Of a stretch of DNA of 64,000 nucleotides, positions 23,465 through 34,146 are shown piece by piece. The stretch covers positions 124,001 through 188,000 of the forward strand of contig WTXD01000027.1 of NCBI GenBank assembly GCA_022496205.1. Reading direction: 5' to 3'. Position numbers and translations under genes: made by a program. How positions within the stretch are numbered: position 1 is the first letter of the stretch; each line of letters begins with the position of its first letter. This stretch comes from Gloeopeniophorella convolvens (taxonomy: Eukaryota; Basidiomycota; Agaricomycetes; Russulales). The notes below the pieces were generated by a model. That model saw only the letters and a list, made by a program, of their open reading frames with translations, was not told the DNA's origin and made no database searches.

Positions 23465-24224
23465 GGGTGGAGAGGGAGGGATGTGGGGGGTTCAGGTGGC
23501 AGCGCGTTCTTGTCTGGCATTTGAGGTGTCGCCTGCGATGCCACCTGCATGGACACAAAGCAAACTTGGGTCTGCCACGAGGCTTGCTGTTCCGGGAAGT
23601 GGATGCGTCCTTTGTGGCCGTAGAGTTATTATGCCATTGTGGCCCTTCCACGGGCCAGGACAATGCGATCGTGCAGAATCCTGAGACTGCCACCGTCACC
23701 GGTACCATGTACCATCACACTGCACGCGTAGAAGTAGCTGGGCGCTGTAGCACTAAGCCACCCATGGCTGATAGATAGGGGTCCCTACTTCGAGCCTTGT
23801 CCATGATCGAACGCCAGTGGGTCGGTGGATCGCCTACCGTGTGTGATACATTGAGCTCGGATCCATATCGACGGCGATGTGGACTCTATTAACCCACCCT
23901 CCACGGAGGCCCGAGACAACCGGGTGGCAGGTCGCAGGCGGGTTGTGCTTGGAAGGCGCTTGAACGAGTGCCCAGAAGTATTAGAAGCACCGCCACCATT
24001 ACAAGGATCATGGCAATTACGATCAAAGTCAAAGCATTGCTCAGCAGCCCCGATTACAGCAGATCCCTCGCTTTGCAGTCCTGCGAGACAACGTCAGCCA
24101 GTTTTCTGCCCCCCCCCCTGATTCAGTGATGATGCAGTCAAATGTGCATAACATTCGTACGTCTGATATGTGTACAATTACAAACACAGTATTACTTGAT
24201 GTTAGTCTAAAGCCAGCGTCTATG
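23465..24224. other. Intergenic region between kinase-like genes
   Basis: No gene recognised. It should hold the promoter of copy 1 and the 3' end of copy 2. Confidence 0.35.
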
Positions 24225-25035
24225 TCAGAATATCCCAATCAAATTTACCAGAGACGCCGCAGCATGCATGTTATCCTCAGCTATACTCATTTCCTCGGCG
24301 CAATCATGGTCGTCGTCCAGAAACACGACTTCCTCCCGGTTCATACAGTAACGTTGATTGCTGTAGAGCGGCATCGCGTTGTTGCAGCGATGGTGCACCG
24401 CTCGCGAAAAGTCGACAAGAAGGACGCGGTTTTCCTTCATGACGAAGTGCCGGAGCTCAAGGGGCCGGTTTTGCGTGGTGCCGAGCGTGTGGATCTTGCG
24501 CACGCTCTGCATTGCGAGGCGGCTGAGGTGTGTGAGCAATCAGTAGGTGGTGTGAAAGTGGAGAAAGGGCGGCGCACATGAACTCGGTGGCATCGGACGC
24601 GGCATGCTCGCCAAGACACAGCTCGAGCAGCAGGCACCCCACGAGCGCATCGTCGTGGTGCCCGACAAACAGGCCGTACATCCTCGGCACGGCGATGCCC
24701 CACAGCTTCCACAGCTTCCGGTAGACGGAAGCCTCGCGCCTGAGACGCACGACCTCGTCCACTCCACGGGCGAGTTTCGCGCACACTTTGCTTGGGAGGT
24801 CGTCGTCTGACCTGGATGGCTCCAATGTGGCTGCGAACACGGTCGGCGCTTCGTTTTCGGGAGTCGTGTGCGCGGGGAAAAGCTCTTGCATCGCTGGTGA
24901 GATGCCGTTGAGAGGGCGGTCGAGGCGTGCGGTGGCGGTGAAGTCTTCGTCGTTCCATGGATAGAGCCTGTATCGGACGGACTCGCTGACCTGGACGGTG
25001 AGGGAGTGGTCGCGTGAAGAGGAGATGACGGTCAT
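24225..25035 (-). CDS. Kinase-like (APH/PK fold) protein, copy 2
   Basis: The same two-exon layout as its neighbour. The first ATG in a sensible context is at 25035 (MTVISSSRDHS). The protein shows KVCAKLARG as the possible lysine strand, RREASVYRKLWKLWGIAVP, RMYGLFVGHHDDALVGCLLLELC, and, after an intron of about 54 nt (GTGCGCCG...CTCAG), RLAMQSVRKIHTLGTTQNRP, LELRHFVMKENRVLLVDFSRA and a His/Cys pair HHRC. The Asp present in LDLRHF of copy 1 is Glu here, so the catalytic aspartate is lost in both plausible alignments. DFS remains. It ends LVNLIGIF. The pair is a local duplication with strong divergence outside the core motifs. Function unknown; a non-catalytic binding role is possible. Confidence 0.65.
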
Positions 25036-25796
25036 GATGAGGATGTGGTGATTAAGGAAGTGGAATGGGGGTGGCAAGTGTGAGACAGGCGGGAATAAGT
25101 AGGCTCGGGGTGATGTGGCCGATCGGTGTGACTGTGGAAGCTGAGTTGTGGGCGTTGGATCTGCGGAAGTGGCATGTCACAGTCCTCTCGACATGCCGTG
25201 GCGGCCTTAACGATCCTGCACAGGCTGTTATATGGCGGTTGCTGGACACCGGGAAGGCCGGCGGCTTGCTCGGGGCACGGAGACAGAAGCGGTCAATGGC
25301 TCCGCCGGGCACGGAGCGTCGGATGGGTCGCTAGTGACAAGAGGCAAAGAGGACAGCTTGGAGCGCGACATGCATACTGCCTGCCTATAACTCGCCAGTG
25401 CGTGGGCATGCCTGATGCGCCGGATTGGTCGGATCAGTGTAGCAGTCCGATAGGGCGCCCATCGTTGCCAGAGCGATGGGTCCCACAGCCACCGAAAGAG
25501 CGAAGATGGGAGCCCCGGGGGCAAATTTACGTGTTTGAATTAAGGATGGTGGGAGATAGAGGGACCGAAACGAGCCCAAGCATGCTCGATTGCACTATAA
25601 CTGGCTTGATGAGTTGCTCGTTCGAGGTCGGAGCCCTGATCTCGGAGTTGTGATGGTGGTAAAGGCGAGAGCGACGTCGGGCGGGCGGCGCACACGTCGG
25701 ACATACCGGACCGCCGGTAAACGCAATCTGCCGGAAGCCGGTGTCGACTTCAAAGTTGTTCCCCACACCCGAGTCGAAACTGCCTCGACAGCGGCC
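25036..25796. other. Divergent intergenic region
   Basis: Lies between the starts of a minus-strand kinase-like gene and a plus-strand oxidoreductase gene, so it should carry two divergent promoters. No further gene is recognised. Confidence 0.4.
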
Positions 25797-27245
25797 ATGG
25801 CAAATTCGTACCCTTCGTCCACCAAGGCTCTGATTATCGAAAAATCAACAGAGCCGCGTCAGCCAATATACCACGACGCGCGCATCGTGCACAAGCCCGT
25901 TCCCGCACTCAAGCCCGGCGAAGTCCTCGTGAAGATTAACGCCGCAGGGTTCAACCACAGAGAGGTGCGCATCCCACCACCAAGCCCCAATTAAACGGCT
26001 GCCATAGAGCGGCCCCGCAATCAGCTGTGGATCCGGAAAGGCCAGTACCCAGGCATCGTGTTCGGCAGCACCATGGGCGCCGACGGAGCAGGTGCGCAGC
26101 ACGGTCCACCGCACCGAGCTCGACATTCCGTTCTCATGCACCGCGCGCAGGCACCGTTGTCGCCGCGCACGACGCGGCCGACGAGCTCCTCCACCAGCGC
26201 GTCTTCCTCACCCCGACGCGCGGCTGGGAGACCGACCCGCTGGGCCCCGAGGGCACGTAAGCCGCCCCCCCCCCCCCCCGGCGCATCCCGCGCCCACCAC
26301 GCACTCACTCACCCCCGACGCACGGCCGCAGATTCGGCATCCTCGGCGGCGGCGCGGTCCCGCCCATCGGCACGTTCTCCTCGTACGTAGCCGTCGCGCG
26401 CGACCAGGTGCTGCGCACGCCCGCGCACCTCGACGACGTGCATGCTGCAGCGTGGCCCGTCGGCGGCGTCACCGCGTGGAGGTGCGCCGCCGCCTGCTTA
26501 CCTGTCTGCGCTCCGGGGTTGGGCTGAGCGGGCGCGCCGCAGGGCGGTGGTGGTCAACGCGCGCGTGCAGCGCGGGCACACGGTGCTGATCACCGGCATC
26601 GGCGGCGGCGTCGCGCTGCTCGCGCTGCAGCTCTGCCGCGCGCTCGGCGCGCGCGCGTACGTGACGAGCGGCTCGCCCGCGAAGCTCGCGCGCGCGCGCG
26701 AGCTCGGCGCCGCCGGCGGCGTGAACTACAAGGACAGTCAGTGCCAAACCCTGCCCCGCTTCCCCTTGCTCTGCCGCCTTACTGACGCGCGCGCGCAGAG
26801 GACTGGCCGCAGCAGCTGGAGAAGCAGCTCGGGGGCACGCTGCTCGACGCGGTGATCGACTCGGCCGGGGGCGCAATCGTGCAGCAGGCGGGCCGCGTGC
26901 TGCGCGCGGGCGGGCGCATCGTGCTCTACGGGATGACCGCCGCGCCCGCGGCGCAGCTCACGATGCGCGAGGTGCTGCGCAACCAGCAGCTGCTCGGTGC
27001 GCCCCCCGCGCCGCCTACCTCTTTCGCCGGCTGCTAATGGGGATGGGGCGCCAGGCTCGACCATGGGCTCAAAGGCGGACCTGCAGGCCGCGACGGAGTT
27101 CATCGCGGAGCACCGTATCGTGCCCGTCGTGTCGCATGTGTTTGACGGGCTCGAGGCGGTCGAGGAGGGCTTTGCGCTCCTCGCGCGCGGGGAGCAGTTC
27201 GGCAAGGTCGTCGTCCGAGTGGACGCCGCGGGCGCGAAGCTCTGA
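25797..27245 (+). CDS. MDR-family zinc-type alcohol dehydrogenase/quinone oxidoreductase-like
   Basis: Seven exons can be joined by clear GT-AG introns. The GroES-like part reads VPALKPGEVLVKINAAGFNHRELWIRKGQYPGI, then GSTMGADGAGTVVAAH. The middle contains WETDPLGPEGTFGILGGGAVPPIGTFSSYVAV and AAAWPVGGVTAWRA. The Rossmann half has ITGIGGGVALLALQLCRALGARAYVTSGS with the Gly-rich nucleotide-binding turn, then DAVIDSAGGA and AGGRIVLYGMT. The last exon ends HVFDGLEAVEEGFALLARGEQFGKVVV, as in this family. Catalytic-zinc ligands are not obvious (His in NHRE only), so a zinc-independent NADPH oxidoreductase of the YogA/zeta-crystallin kind is likely. Substrate unknown. The intron after GPEGT starts with a long C run (about 26265-26279). 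The 3' end faces the HEL2 gene, with 140 bp between stops. Confidence 0.85.
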
Positions 27246-27386
27246 GTAGATCTACGTACATACTTACATTCTGCCACGCACAACTGTACCACACGCTGCT
27301 GCCGAAAACAAGACTCCATATCTCTCCCGAGTAGCACCGACCGCACAAGAAGATCACGATAAGAAACGACGCGCGTGGAGGGCACC

Positions 27387-29921
27387 CTACGCGCCTGCAC
27401 TCCGGGAGGACCCCAAGCTGAACAACATCTGCTTCTGCTTCTGCTTGCTCTTCTTCTTTCCCCCACCCGCACCCGCACCCGCACCAGCCTCAGCACCAGC
27501 GCCAACCCATTAGCGCCCGCCGCCTCACTCCCCGCCGCCCACGCCGACGTCGCAGGCGGCGCGCTGCCCAATATCGTCTGCAGCGACTTATTGCGCGCCG
27601 ACACGACCGGCCGCGCGCGCGGCGCCGCGGACCCCGGCAGCGTCGGGAACGCCGCGCGCGTCAGCGTCGGCGCGGGCGCGGGCGCAGACACAGGCGCCGC
27701 CTCGTTCGGCGCAGGCGGGGCGTTCCCGGCGCTGCTCGCGGACCACGCGGTGCTGCGCACGGGCGCGCGGAACCCGGGCGCGGGGGCCGGCGGCGCGAGC
27801 GCAGGGGGCGGCGGTGCGGGCGCGCGGGGCTGCGGCGACGGCACGGGCGCGGGCGCGGGGCGCGCGCCGCGGCGGCCGAGCGCGGGGAAGCTCGCGCCGC
27901 GCTCGGCGGCGCGCGCGACGCGGTCCCAGACGGCGCGCTGTGCCTGGCGCTGCGGGGGCGGGGGCACGACGCGGCCGTGCGCGATGCCTGCGTAGTCGGT
28001 GCCGACGGCGCTCGGGGCGGCGCCAGCGAGGTCGGGGAACTCGCTGCGGCGCTCGATGCGGAAGCCGTGCCAGGCCTGGAGGAGCGCGGCGCGCTTGTCG
28101 GCGGCGGAGGGGGTGGGGAGGGTGTCGACGGCGAGGTTGACGAGCGAGGCGGTCGCGTCGAGGTCGCGGTCGAGCACGGACCAGAGCGTCGAGAGGAGGT
28201 CGCGCGCGCCCGAGTGCGCGGTGGCGTAGTCGCGCAGGGCGAGCTTCACGCTGGCGGTGGCGCTGGTCGGGTTCGGCGCGAGCACGCGCAGGCGCGCGAA
28301 GAGCGCGGTGTAGCGTCTGCGGTGGGCGGTGTCAGCTGTGTGCGCTCGTGCGGGGCAGGGCGGGAGAGCGCACTCGGCCGCGACGGGGTCCAGGGATGCT
28401 GGCGGCGGCGAGGGCGTCTGGTGCCGGCTCGGGCCCGGCGACGTCTCGCTCGCGTCGGCCTCGGTGGTCAGATGCGCGCCGAAGCGGCTGCGGCGGCTCT
28501 CGGACGCCACGAGCTGGCGCGCGGCGGGCTGCGCCGCCGGTGGCGGCTGCGGCGGTTCTCGTTCGCGCCCGCCGCTGCCCGCGCCGCCTCCGCGCCGCCT
28601 GCCGGGGCCGGCGGGCGAGTCGCGAAATTCAAAGACCGCCTCGACGCGGCGCGCGTCCTTCTTGTCGCGCGAGGACATCTCCGCGCCGTGCTCCTCGACC
28701 ATGTGCGCCTGGAGGTCGATCGCGGAGCCAAAGACGACGAACTTGCGCGCCTGGCAGGTCGGGTTCGCGCATGGGTGGTGCGCGTGGTCAAAGTGGCGTT
28801 CCTGCGGGGAGCGTGTGAGATCTCGGTCAGCGCGCGCGGGGGCAGGGGAGCGGGGACTGACTAGTGCCTCGTAGTTTTTGAAGCTTTATGGTGCTGGGGT
28901 CGGCGCTGGTGGTGCGGAAGAGGAGGAGAGGGGGGTGCTTACTATTGGTCGCGGACCTCGTTGCGCTTGCAGATGAAGCACTCCTCGTGGTCGTGCCGCA
29001 TGTGCGCGTACAGCTCGTCGTCGCTGAAGAAGCACTCGTGGCAGAACTCGCACAGCGGGTGGACGCCGCCCTCGACCTGGTCCCTGGGCGCGCTCTTCTG
29101 CTGGCGGTGGAGAATGGACGGCAGGTGCGTCGCGAGCTGCGCGGACGTGTAGAGCGCGTGCTCGTGCGAGAAGACCTTCTTGTGCCGGATGCAGAGGTCG
29201 CTGTGCGCCGTGCTCAGACTCGCACGCGTGGGGGCCACGAGTGGCAACGCACCACATGAGGCGTCCGTGGACGCCGCGCGCGTGGAGCTTCAGATCGTTC
29301 CAGCCCGAGGCGATGTAATCGCAGGACGACTCGGGGCAGTTGAAGCGCAGCAGCACGAGCGCGTCCTCCATCATCTCGCGCGTCTCGAACAGGATCGCGA
29401 GCTTCTGGTCGCGCACCGCGGTCCTCTCGGGCGTGTATGACGAGAAGGGGTCGTCGGGCGATGCGGTGAAGATGACCGTCGGTTGCGGTTCCTTGCGGGT
29501 GGCGCGGGTGTGAGGGGGCCTGGGAGAGAGGGGGTTGGGGTGTGCTGCGCACCTTGCAGAACGTGCAGTCCATCTTTTTGTAGAGGGCGCGGAGGCGCAG
29601 GGAGCAGACGTGGCACGTCCGGTGGTTGCACTCGGAGACGGCGTAGTACTTGACGGGCTCTGCGCAGATCCAGCAGAGGTCCTGGTCGGCGTCGGCGTCG
29701 GCGTCTGCATCTGCGTCCGTCTGTGCTGCTGGAGCGGTCGCAGTATGAGGTGGTGCATCCCTTTTGATCCCGTTCGTCGTGTTCGTCGCAGAGGCGTTGG
29801 CAGGGCCGGTCTTGCCCTTGCCGCCTCTCCTCGGGGCGCGGTTGCGTCCCCTCTTGCGATGAGCGTCGGCGGGTTGCTGCGACTGCGCTTGGGGCTGACT
29901 TTGGGTTGATACTTCGGCCAT
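27387..29921 (-). CDS. HEL2: HEL2/ZNF598-type RING E3 ubiquitin ligase (ribosome quality control)
   Basis: The protein senses collided ribosomes and ubiquitylates 40S proteins in the cytosol (known for yeast Hel2 and human ZNF598). The start MAEVSTQSQ at 29921 is followed by a basic Gln-rich tail. The RING finger is at residues ~80-120 (CWICAEPVKYYAVSECNH...CHVC...CTFC). Next come FNCPESSCDYIASGWNDLKLH, then zinc fingers CDLCIRHKKVFSHEHAL, CEFCHECFFSDDELYAHM...CFIC and CQARKFVVFGSAIDLQAHM. The conserved C-terminal helical block reads YTALFARLRVLAPN, LALRDYATAHSGARDLLSTLW and ALLQAWHGFRIERR, followed by Pro/Ala-rich sequence. The Lys/Gln-rich end KKKSKQKQKQMLFSLGS, expected at the C-terminus, is present but in another frame than the preceding exon, so a last intron or a repeat-length error must lie near 27470-27530. 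Short introns interrupt the zinc-finger part. It is divergent with the coiled-coil gene at 30104. Confidence 0.88.
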
Positions 29922-30103
29922 TGATGTGTGTTTGTGAGCGCGCTGGAATAAAATAGGGTGAGTGTGACTCTCGCGGTACCGCCCAAGCGATGAGCGGTTA
30001 TCGGAGGAGAGGATCGACTCGGCCAGCTCACACACTCCGGTCCCGTGACATCCCCTCTCAACTTCACCGAGTCGCTCGACATCGAGTCGCTCGATGACCC
30101 GCG
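29922..30103. promoter_or_regulatory. Short bidirectional promoter region
   Basis: Only 182 bp separate the divergent start codons of the HEL2-type gene (minus) and the coiled-coil gene (plus), so both promoters must overlap or lie within transcribed leaders. I see no certain TATA box. Confidence 0.55.
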
Positions 30104-32929
30104 ATGAGCCAAGTCGACCTCGACATCAACGATGACCACCCACTCGCACAAGAGCTCTCCAGTCTCCGCGCAGCACTCGCTCGCTTCCAGGCACGGCCCC
30201 GCCCACCCGCACACAACACCCCCGCTGACCACCCCCACAGCACGAAGCCCACTCCTCCGCCCTCAAGCTCCAGCGGCACTCTCTCGAAGCCACCCTCGCC
30301 ATCGAGCGCGCCCAGGCCCTCGAGCACGAGACCGCCGCCGCCCGCACCGAGCTCGCCGCCCTGCGCGCCCACCCGGACACCACCCCGCGCCCCGCAGAAC
30401 TACAGCTCCCCGAGCTCACCCTCGCCCTCCGGCGCGCAAGCGACAAGCTCACCCTCGCAGAGGACGCGCTCCGCGCGCGCAGCGCACAGCTCGCGGACGC
30501 ACGGGCCGCCGCGGCGCGCGCACAGCACGCCGCGGGCGGCGCGTTTGCGCTGGCAGCAGCGTCGCGCGCGCGCGAGGAGGAGGCGCACGAGCGCGAGCGT
30601 GCGCTCGCGCGGCGTCTGCGCGTTGCGGCGGGGGAGCGCACGATGGCGGAGCGCGCGCTGCGCGAGTACGCGGACCTCGTGCGTGCGCTCGAGCGCCGCC
30701 AGAGCCTGCCGTCGTCCCCGCCGGCCAGCGCGCGCAGCGCGAACGGCAAGGCTCCGGAGGGCGGCGCGGCGCAGGAGGAGCGCGCGGCGCTGGCAGAGGA
30801 GTTTGGCGGCGCGGAGGAGGCGCTGCACGCCGAGGCGGCGCGGCTGCAGGCGCTGCTGGACGAGACGCGCGCGGAGCTCGAGGCGGGGCAGAAGGTCGCG
30901 GAGGAGGAGCGCGCGCAGCTGGTCGCGGCGCGCGCGGAGCTCGAGCGGCTGCAGCACGACGACAGCGCTGCAGCCAAGATGGTCTCGCGCTACATGTACG
31001 CAGCAGTGCGCGCCTGCCCCTTCCCCCACCCGTCCGCTCACGCCCCGCAGGAAGTTCTCGCAGTCGACCACCGACACGCTGCAGCGCGCGCTCGAGGCGG
31101 CCAAGGCGCGGCACGCCGCGACGGCCGCGACGCTGCACACGCAGCTGCGCGCCGCGCAGGACGCGCTCGCGGCGGAGCAGCGCCAGGCCGCGCGCGTGCG
31201 CGACGCGCTGGACGAGGCGACGGAGCAGCTCGCGCGCGAGGCGTACGGCCGGCGGCGCGAGATCGCGCTGCGGCTCGCGGTCGTCGGGCGCGAGGACCAG
31301 CTCGCAGAGGCGCTGCGCCGGTGGGTGCGCCGGGCGCGCGAGATGCGTGCGCGTGGGGACGTGTCTGCTGAGCAGCGCCTTGATGCGCTCGTTGGCGACG
31401 CGGGGGCGCTGCTTGCGCTTGTGGATGGTGGTGGGGGCGCGGAGGAGGTGCATGAGGCGGGCGTTGGGAGCGTCGCGCGGATTCTGGCGGCGCAGGACGC
31501 GGTCAAGACGCTCGTGGAGGAGCTGCAGGGCGAGACGGAGCGGCGGGTGCGGCTGGAGCGGGTGCTTGGGCGCGCGGAGGTCGACGAGGACGGGCGCGTC
31601 GTGCTGCCGCCGTCGCCGCCGTCGCCGCCTGCCGTTGAGCCTGTTCCGCCGGTGCTCAAGGTGGACGCTGCGACCTCGCCAATTCCTTCGCCTTCGACGC
31701 CGACGTCTCCCGAGGTCGGCGAGCAGCCGCCCCTGCCGCCAGCGGAATCTCTTGGTGTCTCGCCGTTGCCCCAACTGACGCCGCTAGAAGATGAGGTAGA
31801 ATCTCTGGCATCGCCGCCCCTCGAAGACGAGTCCGCCGCGACCGTTATACACCAGCCCGCACCACGCTCGGCCGTAGAGTCTCCGACGTTCCTGTCGCAG
31901 CACCCCTCGCCTTCGTCATCCGTGTCGCCTCAAGCGTCTCCTTCCACCTCTCCAACTGTACAGGATACCACTTTATTCACCAAGCCATCTTCACCGCCAA
32001 CCTCTGCCATAGAGCGCAATACCCCGCCCCCGGAACCATCGCCTCCCTCGTCACCCGTAACAACTCTCCTCGCCGAACTCGCACAGACGAAAACCCGCTA
32101 CGACGCGCTCCAGCGCGCATTCCGCGACTGCCACCTCGCCCTGCGCGAGCTCAGCCAAACGATCCCCACGCTGCCCACCTCCCCAACCCTGCCCACCGCA
32201 GCCCTCCAAACCGTCCTCGCGCGCCTCGACGACTTCAACGAAGACGCGCGCGTCGAGCTCGAGATCCGCATCGCCGACGAGGAGCGCATCGCGCGCGGCT
32301 ACACGACGCTCCTCACCGTCCCCGGCGCGCTCGCGCGCCCCACAGACGCCGCCGCCGCGCACGCCGCCGCGCGCGCGTTCGTCGCCGGGTCCGACCCGTC
32401 CGTCGCGCGCGCGCTCGCGCAGTTCGCGCGCAAGCGCGCGGACCTCGAGCACGACGTCGCCGCGCTCAAGCGCACCGCGCACGAGCCGCCGTCCGCCCCG
32501 CCGTCTCCCTCCCCCTCGCCGGCGGTGCACCTGGGCACGCACGCGGGCGCGAGCGCGTCGTGGACGTCGCTCGCGGCGGGGCTGTTCGCGGCGCGGCCCG
32601 CGAGCCCCGCGCCGACGGCGGCGGCCACGTTCGGCGCGGTCGTGACGGCGCCGCGGGTGCGGCGCGTGCCGTCGGGTGAGGGCGCGGGCGTGGGCGGGGG
32701 CGTCGCGGCGCTGCTGCAAGAGCTGCGCATCCCGATGCCCGAGCTCGCGCAGCACGCTGCGCCTGCGGCGCCTGTGCGGCCCGCGCCGCGCGCGCGGACG
32801 ACGTCGGGGATGTACATGCTTGGGCTGGGGATGCGCGGGGGCGGGCTGGCGCCGCGGATGCCGAGCGGGCTCGGTGCGGCGCACGCGCGCGCGCACGCGG
32901 GAGGGGACTCGGAGTCGGACGTCGAGTGA
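30104..32929 (+). CDS. Large coiled-coil protein, unknown function
   Basis: I do not recognise a named family. Exon 1 (30104-30181) encodes MSQVDLDINDDHPLAQELSSL. It joins in phase 0 to HEAHSSALKLQRHSLEA only if a GC-AG intron (30182 to about 30231) is used. Residues ~30-430 are almost continuous heptad-rich coiled coil (many Ala/Arg/Glu/Leu, e.g. LEAAKARHAATAATLHTQL). A second, GT-AG intron lies near 30996-31050, giving SRYMKFSQSTTDTLQ. A Pro/Ser-rich spacer (31610-32060) follows, then a second helical part with LLAELAQTKTRYDALQRAFRDCHLALRELS. The C-terminus is Gly/Arg/Pro-rich and ends GDSESDVE. The composition suggests a scaffold or cytoskeletal role, which is a guess. GC content is extreme, so other frames also stay open for long distances; codon choice and coiled-coil periodicity favour this one. 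Confidence 0.72.
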   Translation: MSQVDLDINDDHPLAQELSSLRAALARFQARPRPPAHNTPADHPHSTKPTPPPSSSSGTLSKPPSPSSAPRPSSTRPPPPAPSSPPCAPTRTPPRAPQNYSSPSSPSPSGAQATSSPSQRTRSARAAHSSRTHGPPRRAHSTPRAARLRWQQRRARARRRRTSASVRSRGVCALRRGSARWRSARCASTRTSCVRSSAARACRRPRRPARAARTARLRRAARRRRSARRWQRSLAARRRRCTPRRRGCRRCWTRRARSSRRGRRSRRRSARSWSRRARSSSGCSTTTALQPRWSRATCTQQCAPAPSPTRPLTPRRKFSQSTTDTLQRALEAAKARHAATAATLHTQLRAAQDALAAEQRQAARVRDALDEATEQLAREAYGRRREIALRLAVVGREDQLAEALRRWVRRAREMRARGDVSAEQRLDALVGDAGALLALVDGGGGAEEVHEAGVGSVARILAAQDAVKTLVEELQGETERRVRLERVLGRAEVDEDGRVVLPPSPPSPPAVEPVPPVLKVDAATSPIPSPSTPTSPEVGEQPPLPPAESLGVSPLPQLTPLEDEVESLASPPLEDESAATVIHQPAPRSAVESPTFLSQHPSPSSSVSPQASPSTSPTVQDTTLFTKPSSPPTSAIERNTPPPEPSPPSSPVTTLLAELAQTKTRYDALQRAFRDCHLALRELSQTIPTLPTSPTLPTAALQTVLARLDDFNEDARVELEIRIADEERIARGYTTLLTVPGALARPTDAAAAHAAARAFVAGSDPSVARALAQFARKRADLEHDVAALKRTAHEPPSAPPSPSPSPAVHLGTHAGASASWTSLAAGLFAARPASPAPTAAATFGAVVTAPRVRRVPSGEGAGVGGGVAALLQELRIPMPELAQHAAPAAPVRPAPRARTTSGMYMLGLGMRGGGLAPRMPSGLGAAHARAHAGGDSESDVE

Positions 32930-32934
32930 TATTT

Positions 32935-32965
32935 ATTTAACGCGCGGAAATGGGAATAAATATTT
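32935..32965. repeat. 30-bp dispersed direct repeat, left copy
   Basis: The block ATTTAACGCGCGGAAAT plus AATAAATATTT lies six bases after the stop of the coiled-coil gene. A near copy is at 37593-37622, differing by the GGG/AG bases in the middle. It contains an AATAAA hexamer and could be a polyadenylation region. Confidence 0.7.
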
Positions 32966-33110
32966 GGGCGTGGACCAACTAAGTACGTAATCAAGAAGCT
33001 TGCCTAATTTGAAAGTAGATAAGATAAGACAGGTTCAAGTTGGAGATCTCCTCAGACGTTGAATTCTCATGCGTGCCCTCGCTTTCACTTCATTCAAGAC
33101 TTCTTGGGAT

Positions 33111-34146
33111 TTAGAGACGCCAAAATAATTGCCCGAGCAGTGGAGCCCGGTCGCGGTGGGAAGGGAGAAGCCCGTGAGTGCATGTGCTAGCGTCTGCCGC
33201 CCCAGACCCGCCGAGCGCACCGACATCCCGCGATGCTGCTCTGCAATGCTGCATGGGTGCAGTGTGCAGGATGCCCACCACACCCAGGAGTGTCTCGTTC
33301 ACTCCACCGCTCGCATCCTCGGCAGCTTCGGTGCACACGAGGGCCTGCTTTGTGTGCCTTTTCCTTGTGCCGGCGCGAGCGCACGGCACTCCCAGTCTCC
33401 TCTATGTTCATATCCGCCTCCGCCCCGGGCTCGGGTAAGGACGCAGCATGCGCGAGCGCCGCGAGGTCCTCGCGGCACTGCACGGCGGCGTACTTGGGCA
33501 CGCAGAGGGAGTTGTGCGGCTGGCGCGCAGCCTTGGCGCGCGAGTCGTCGAGCAGCAGAGCGCTCTGCACAGCGTACGGCCCAAGCACGGCCCACGGCCA
33601 TGCAACGTCCTTGGTCGTCTGAACTCCGCAGTCTGCGGGCGCACACGTCAGCAGACCGCGCACGCACACAGCAGGAAAGACACGCAGTGCCAACGGCGTT
33701 GGCACCGCACGTGGCGGCACGCACGGTACTCATCCACGACGAATCCAAGTGTGTCGCGTGCCCACACCGTGACGAGCGCACCTGCATCGCGCCCAAACGC
33801 ACACGCGACCATGTCGCGCACGGTGTGTGGCTGCACGCTGCTTCACCGTTACGTTGAGCCGCGGGCGCACTGCGGGCGCGAACAGGTAGGTACGCAGCGC
33901 GGCAAGATCCGGCCAGCGTATGATGTGGCACGCTGCGAGTGGTGCAGTGGTGCGCGGGGGGTGCGGGGGGCGCAGCATAAGCGTGCCGGTCAGGTCGAGA
34001 ATGAGAAGCCTGGGCGCGGGCGTGGGCGGCGGGACGGACGGCTTGGCGGCAAGCGCAAGGCGCGCATCTGTCGGGGCGGGCGGGCGGCGGGAGCGGGCGC
34101 AGGGGTGTGGGCGAGTGGCCACGTGGGCAGTCGCGGTCAAAGGCAT
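33111..34146 (-). pseudogene. FCP1/NLI-interacting-factor-like phosphatase gene with frameshift
   Basis: The family is HAD-type Ser/Thr phosphatases. Exon 1 starts at ATG 34146, with a Pro-rich leader, then PRLLILDLTGTLMLR (motif I, second Asp replaced by Thr) and ALRTYLFAPAVRPRLNVTV. The next conserved block QPHTVRDMVACAFG lies in another frame. Relatives read V-W-S-S between these blocks, but here the bases between GTG and GTGCAGCC (33843-33850) are two short of that. No GT-AG intron fits. After this come VWARDTLGFVVDEYHCG, an intron, QTTKDVAWPWAVLG, SALLLDDSRAKAARQPHNSLC, and later ETLLGVVGILHTAP in a further exon. Motifs beyond the shift are well kept, so the lesion is recent or a base error. 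The 3' end (33111) is the end of the open frame and is uncertain. Confidence 0.65.

Noticed and set aside
26738..28702. A 654-residue minus-strand frame running through the oxidoreductase gene.
   Set aside because: Only its first part is the HEL2-type C-terminal region. The rest overlaps well-supported exons on the other strand and continues just because stops are rare in GC-rich DNA.
30126..32896. Long antisense and alternate-frame open frames over the coiled-coil gene.
   Set aside because: They are Arg/Ala/Pro-rich, lack families and start signals, and arise from extreme GC content.
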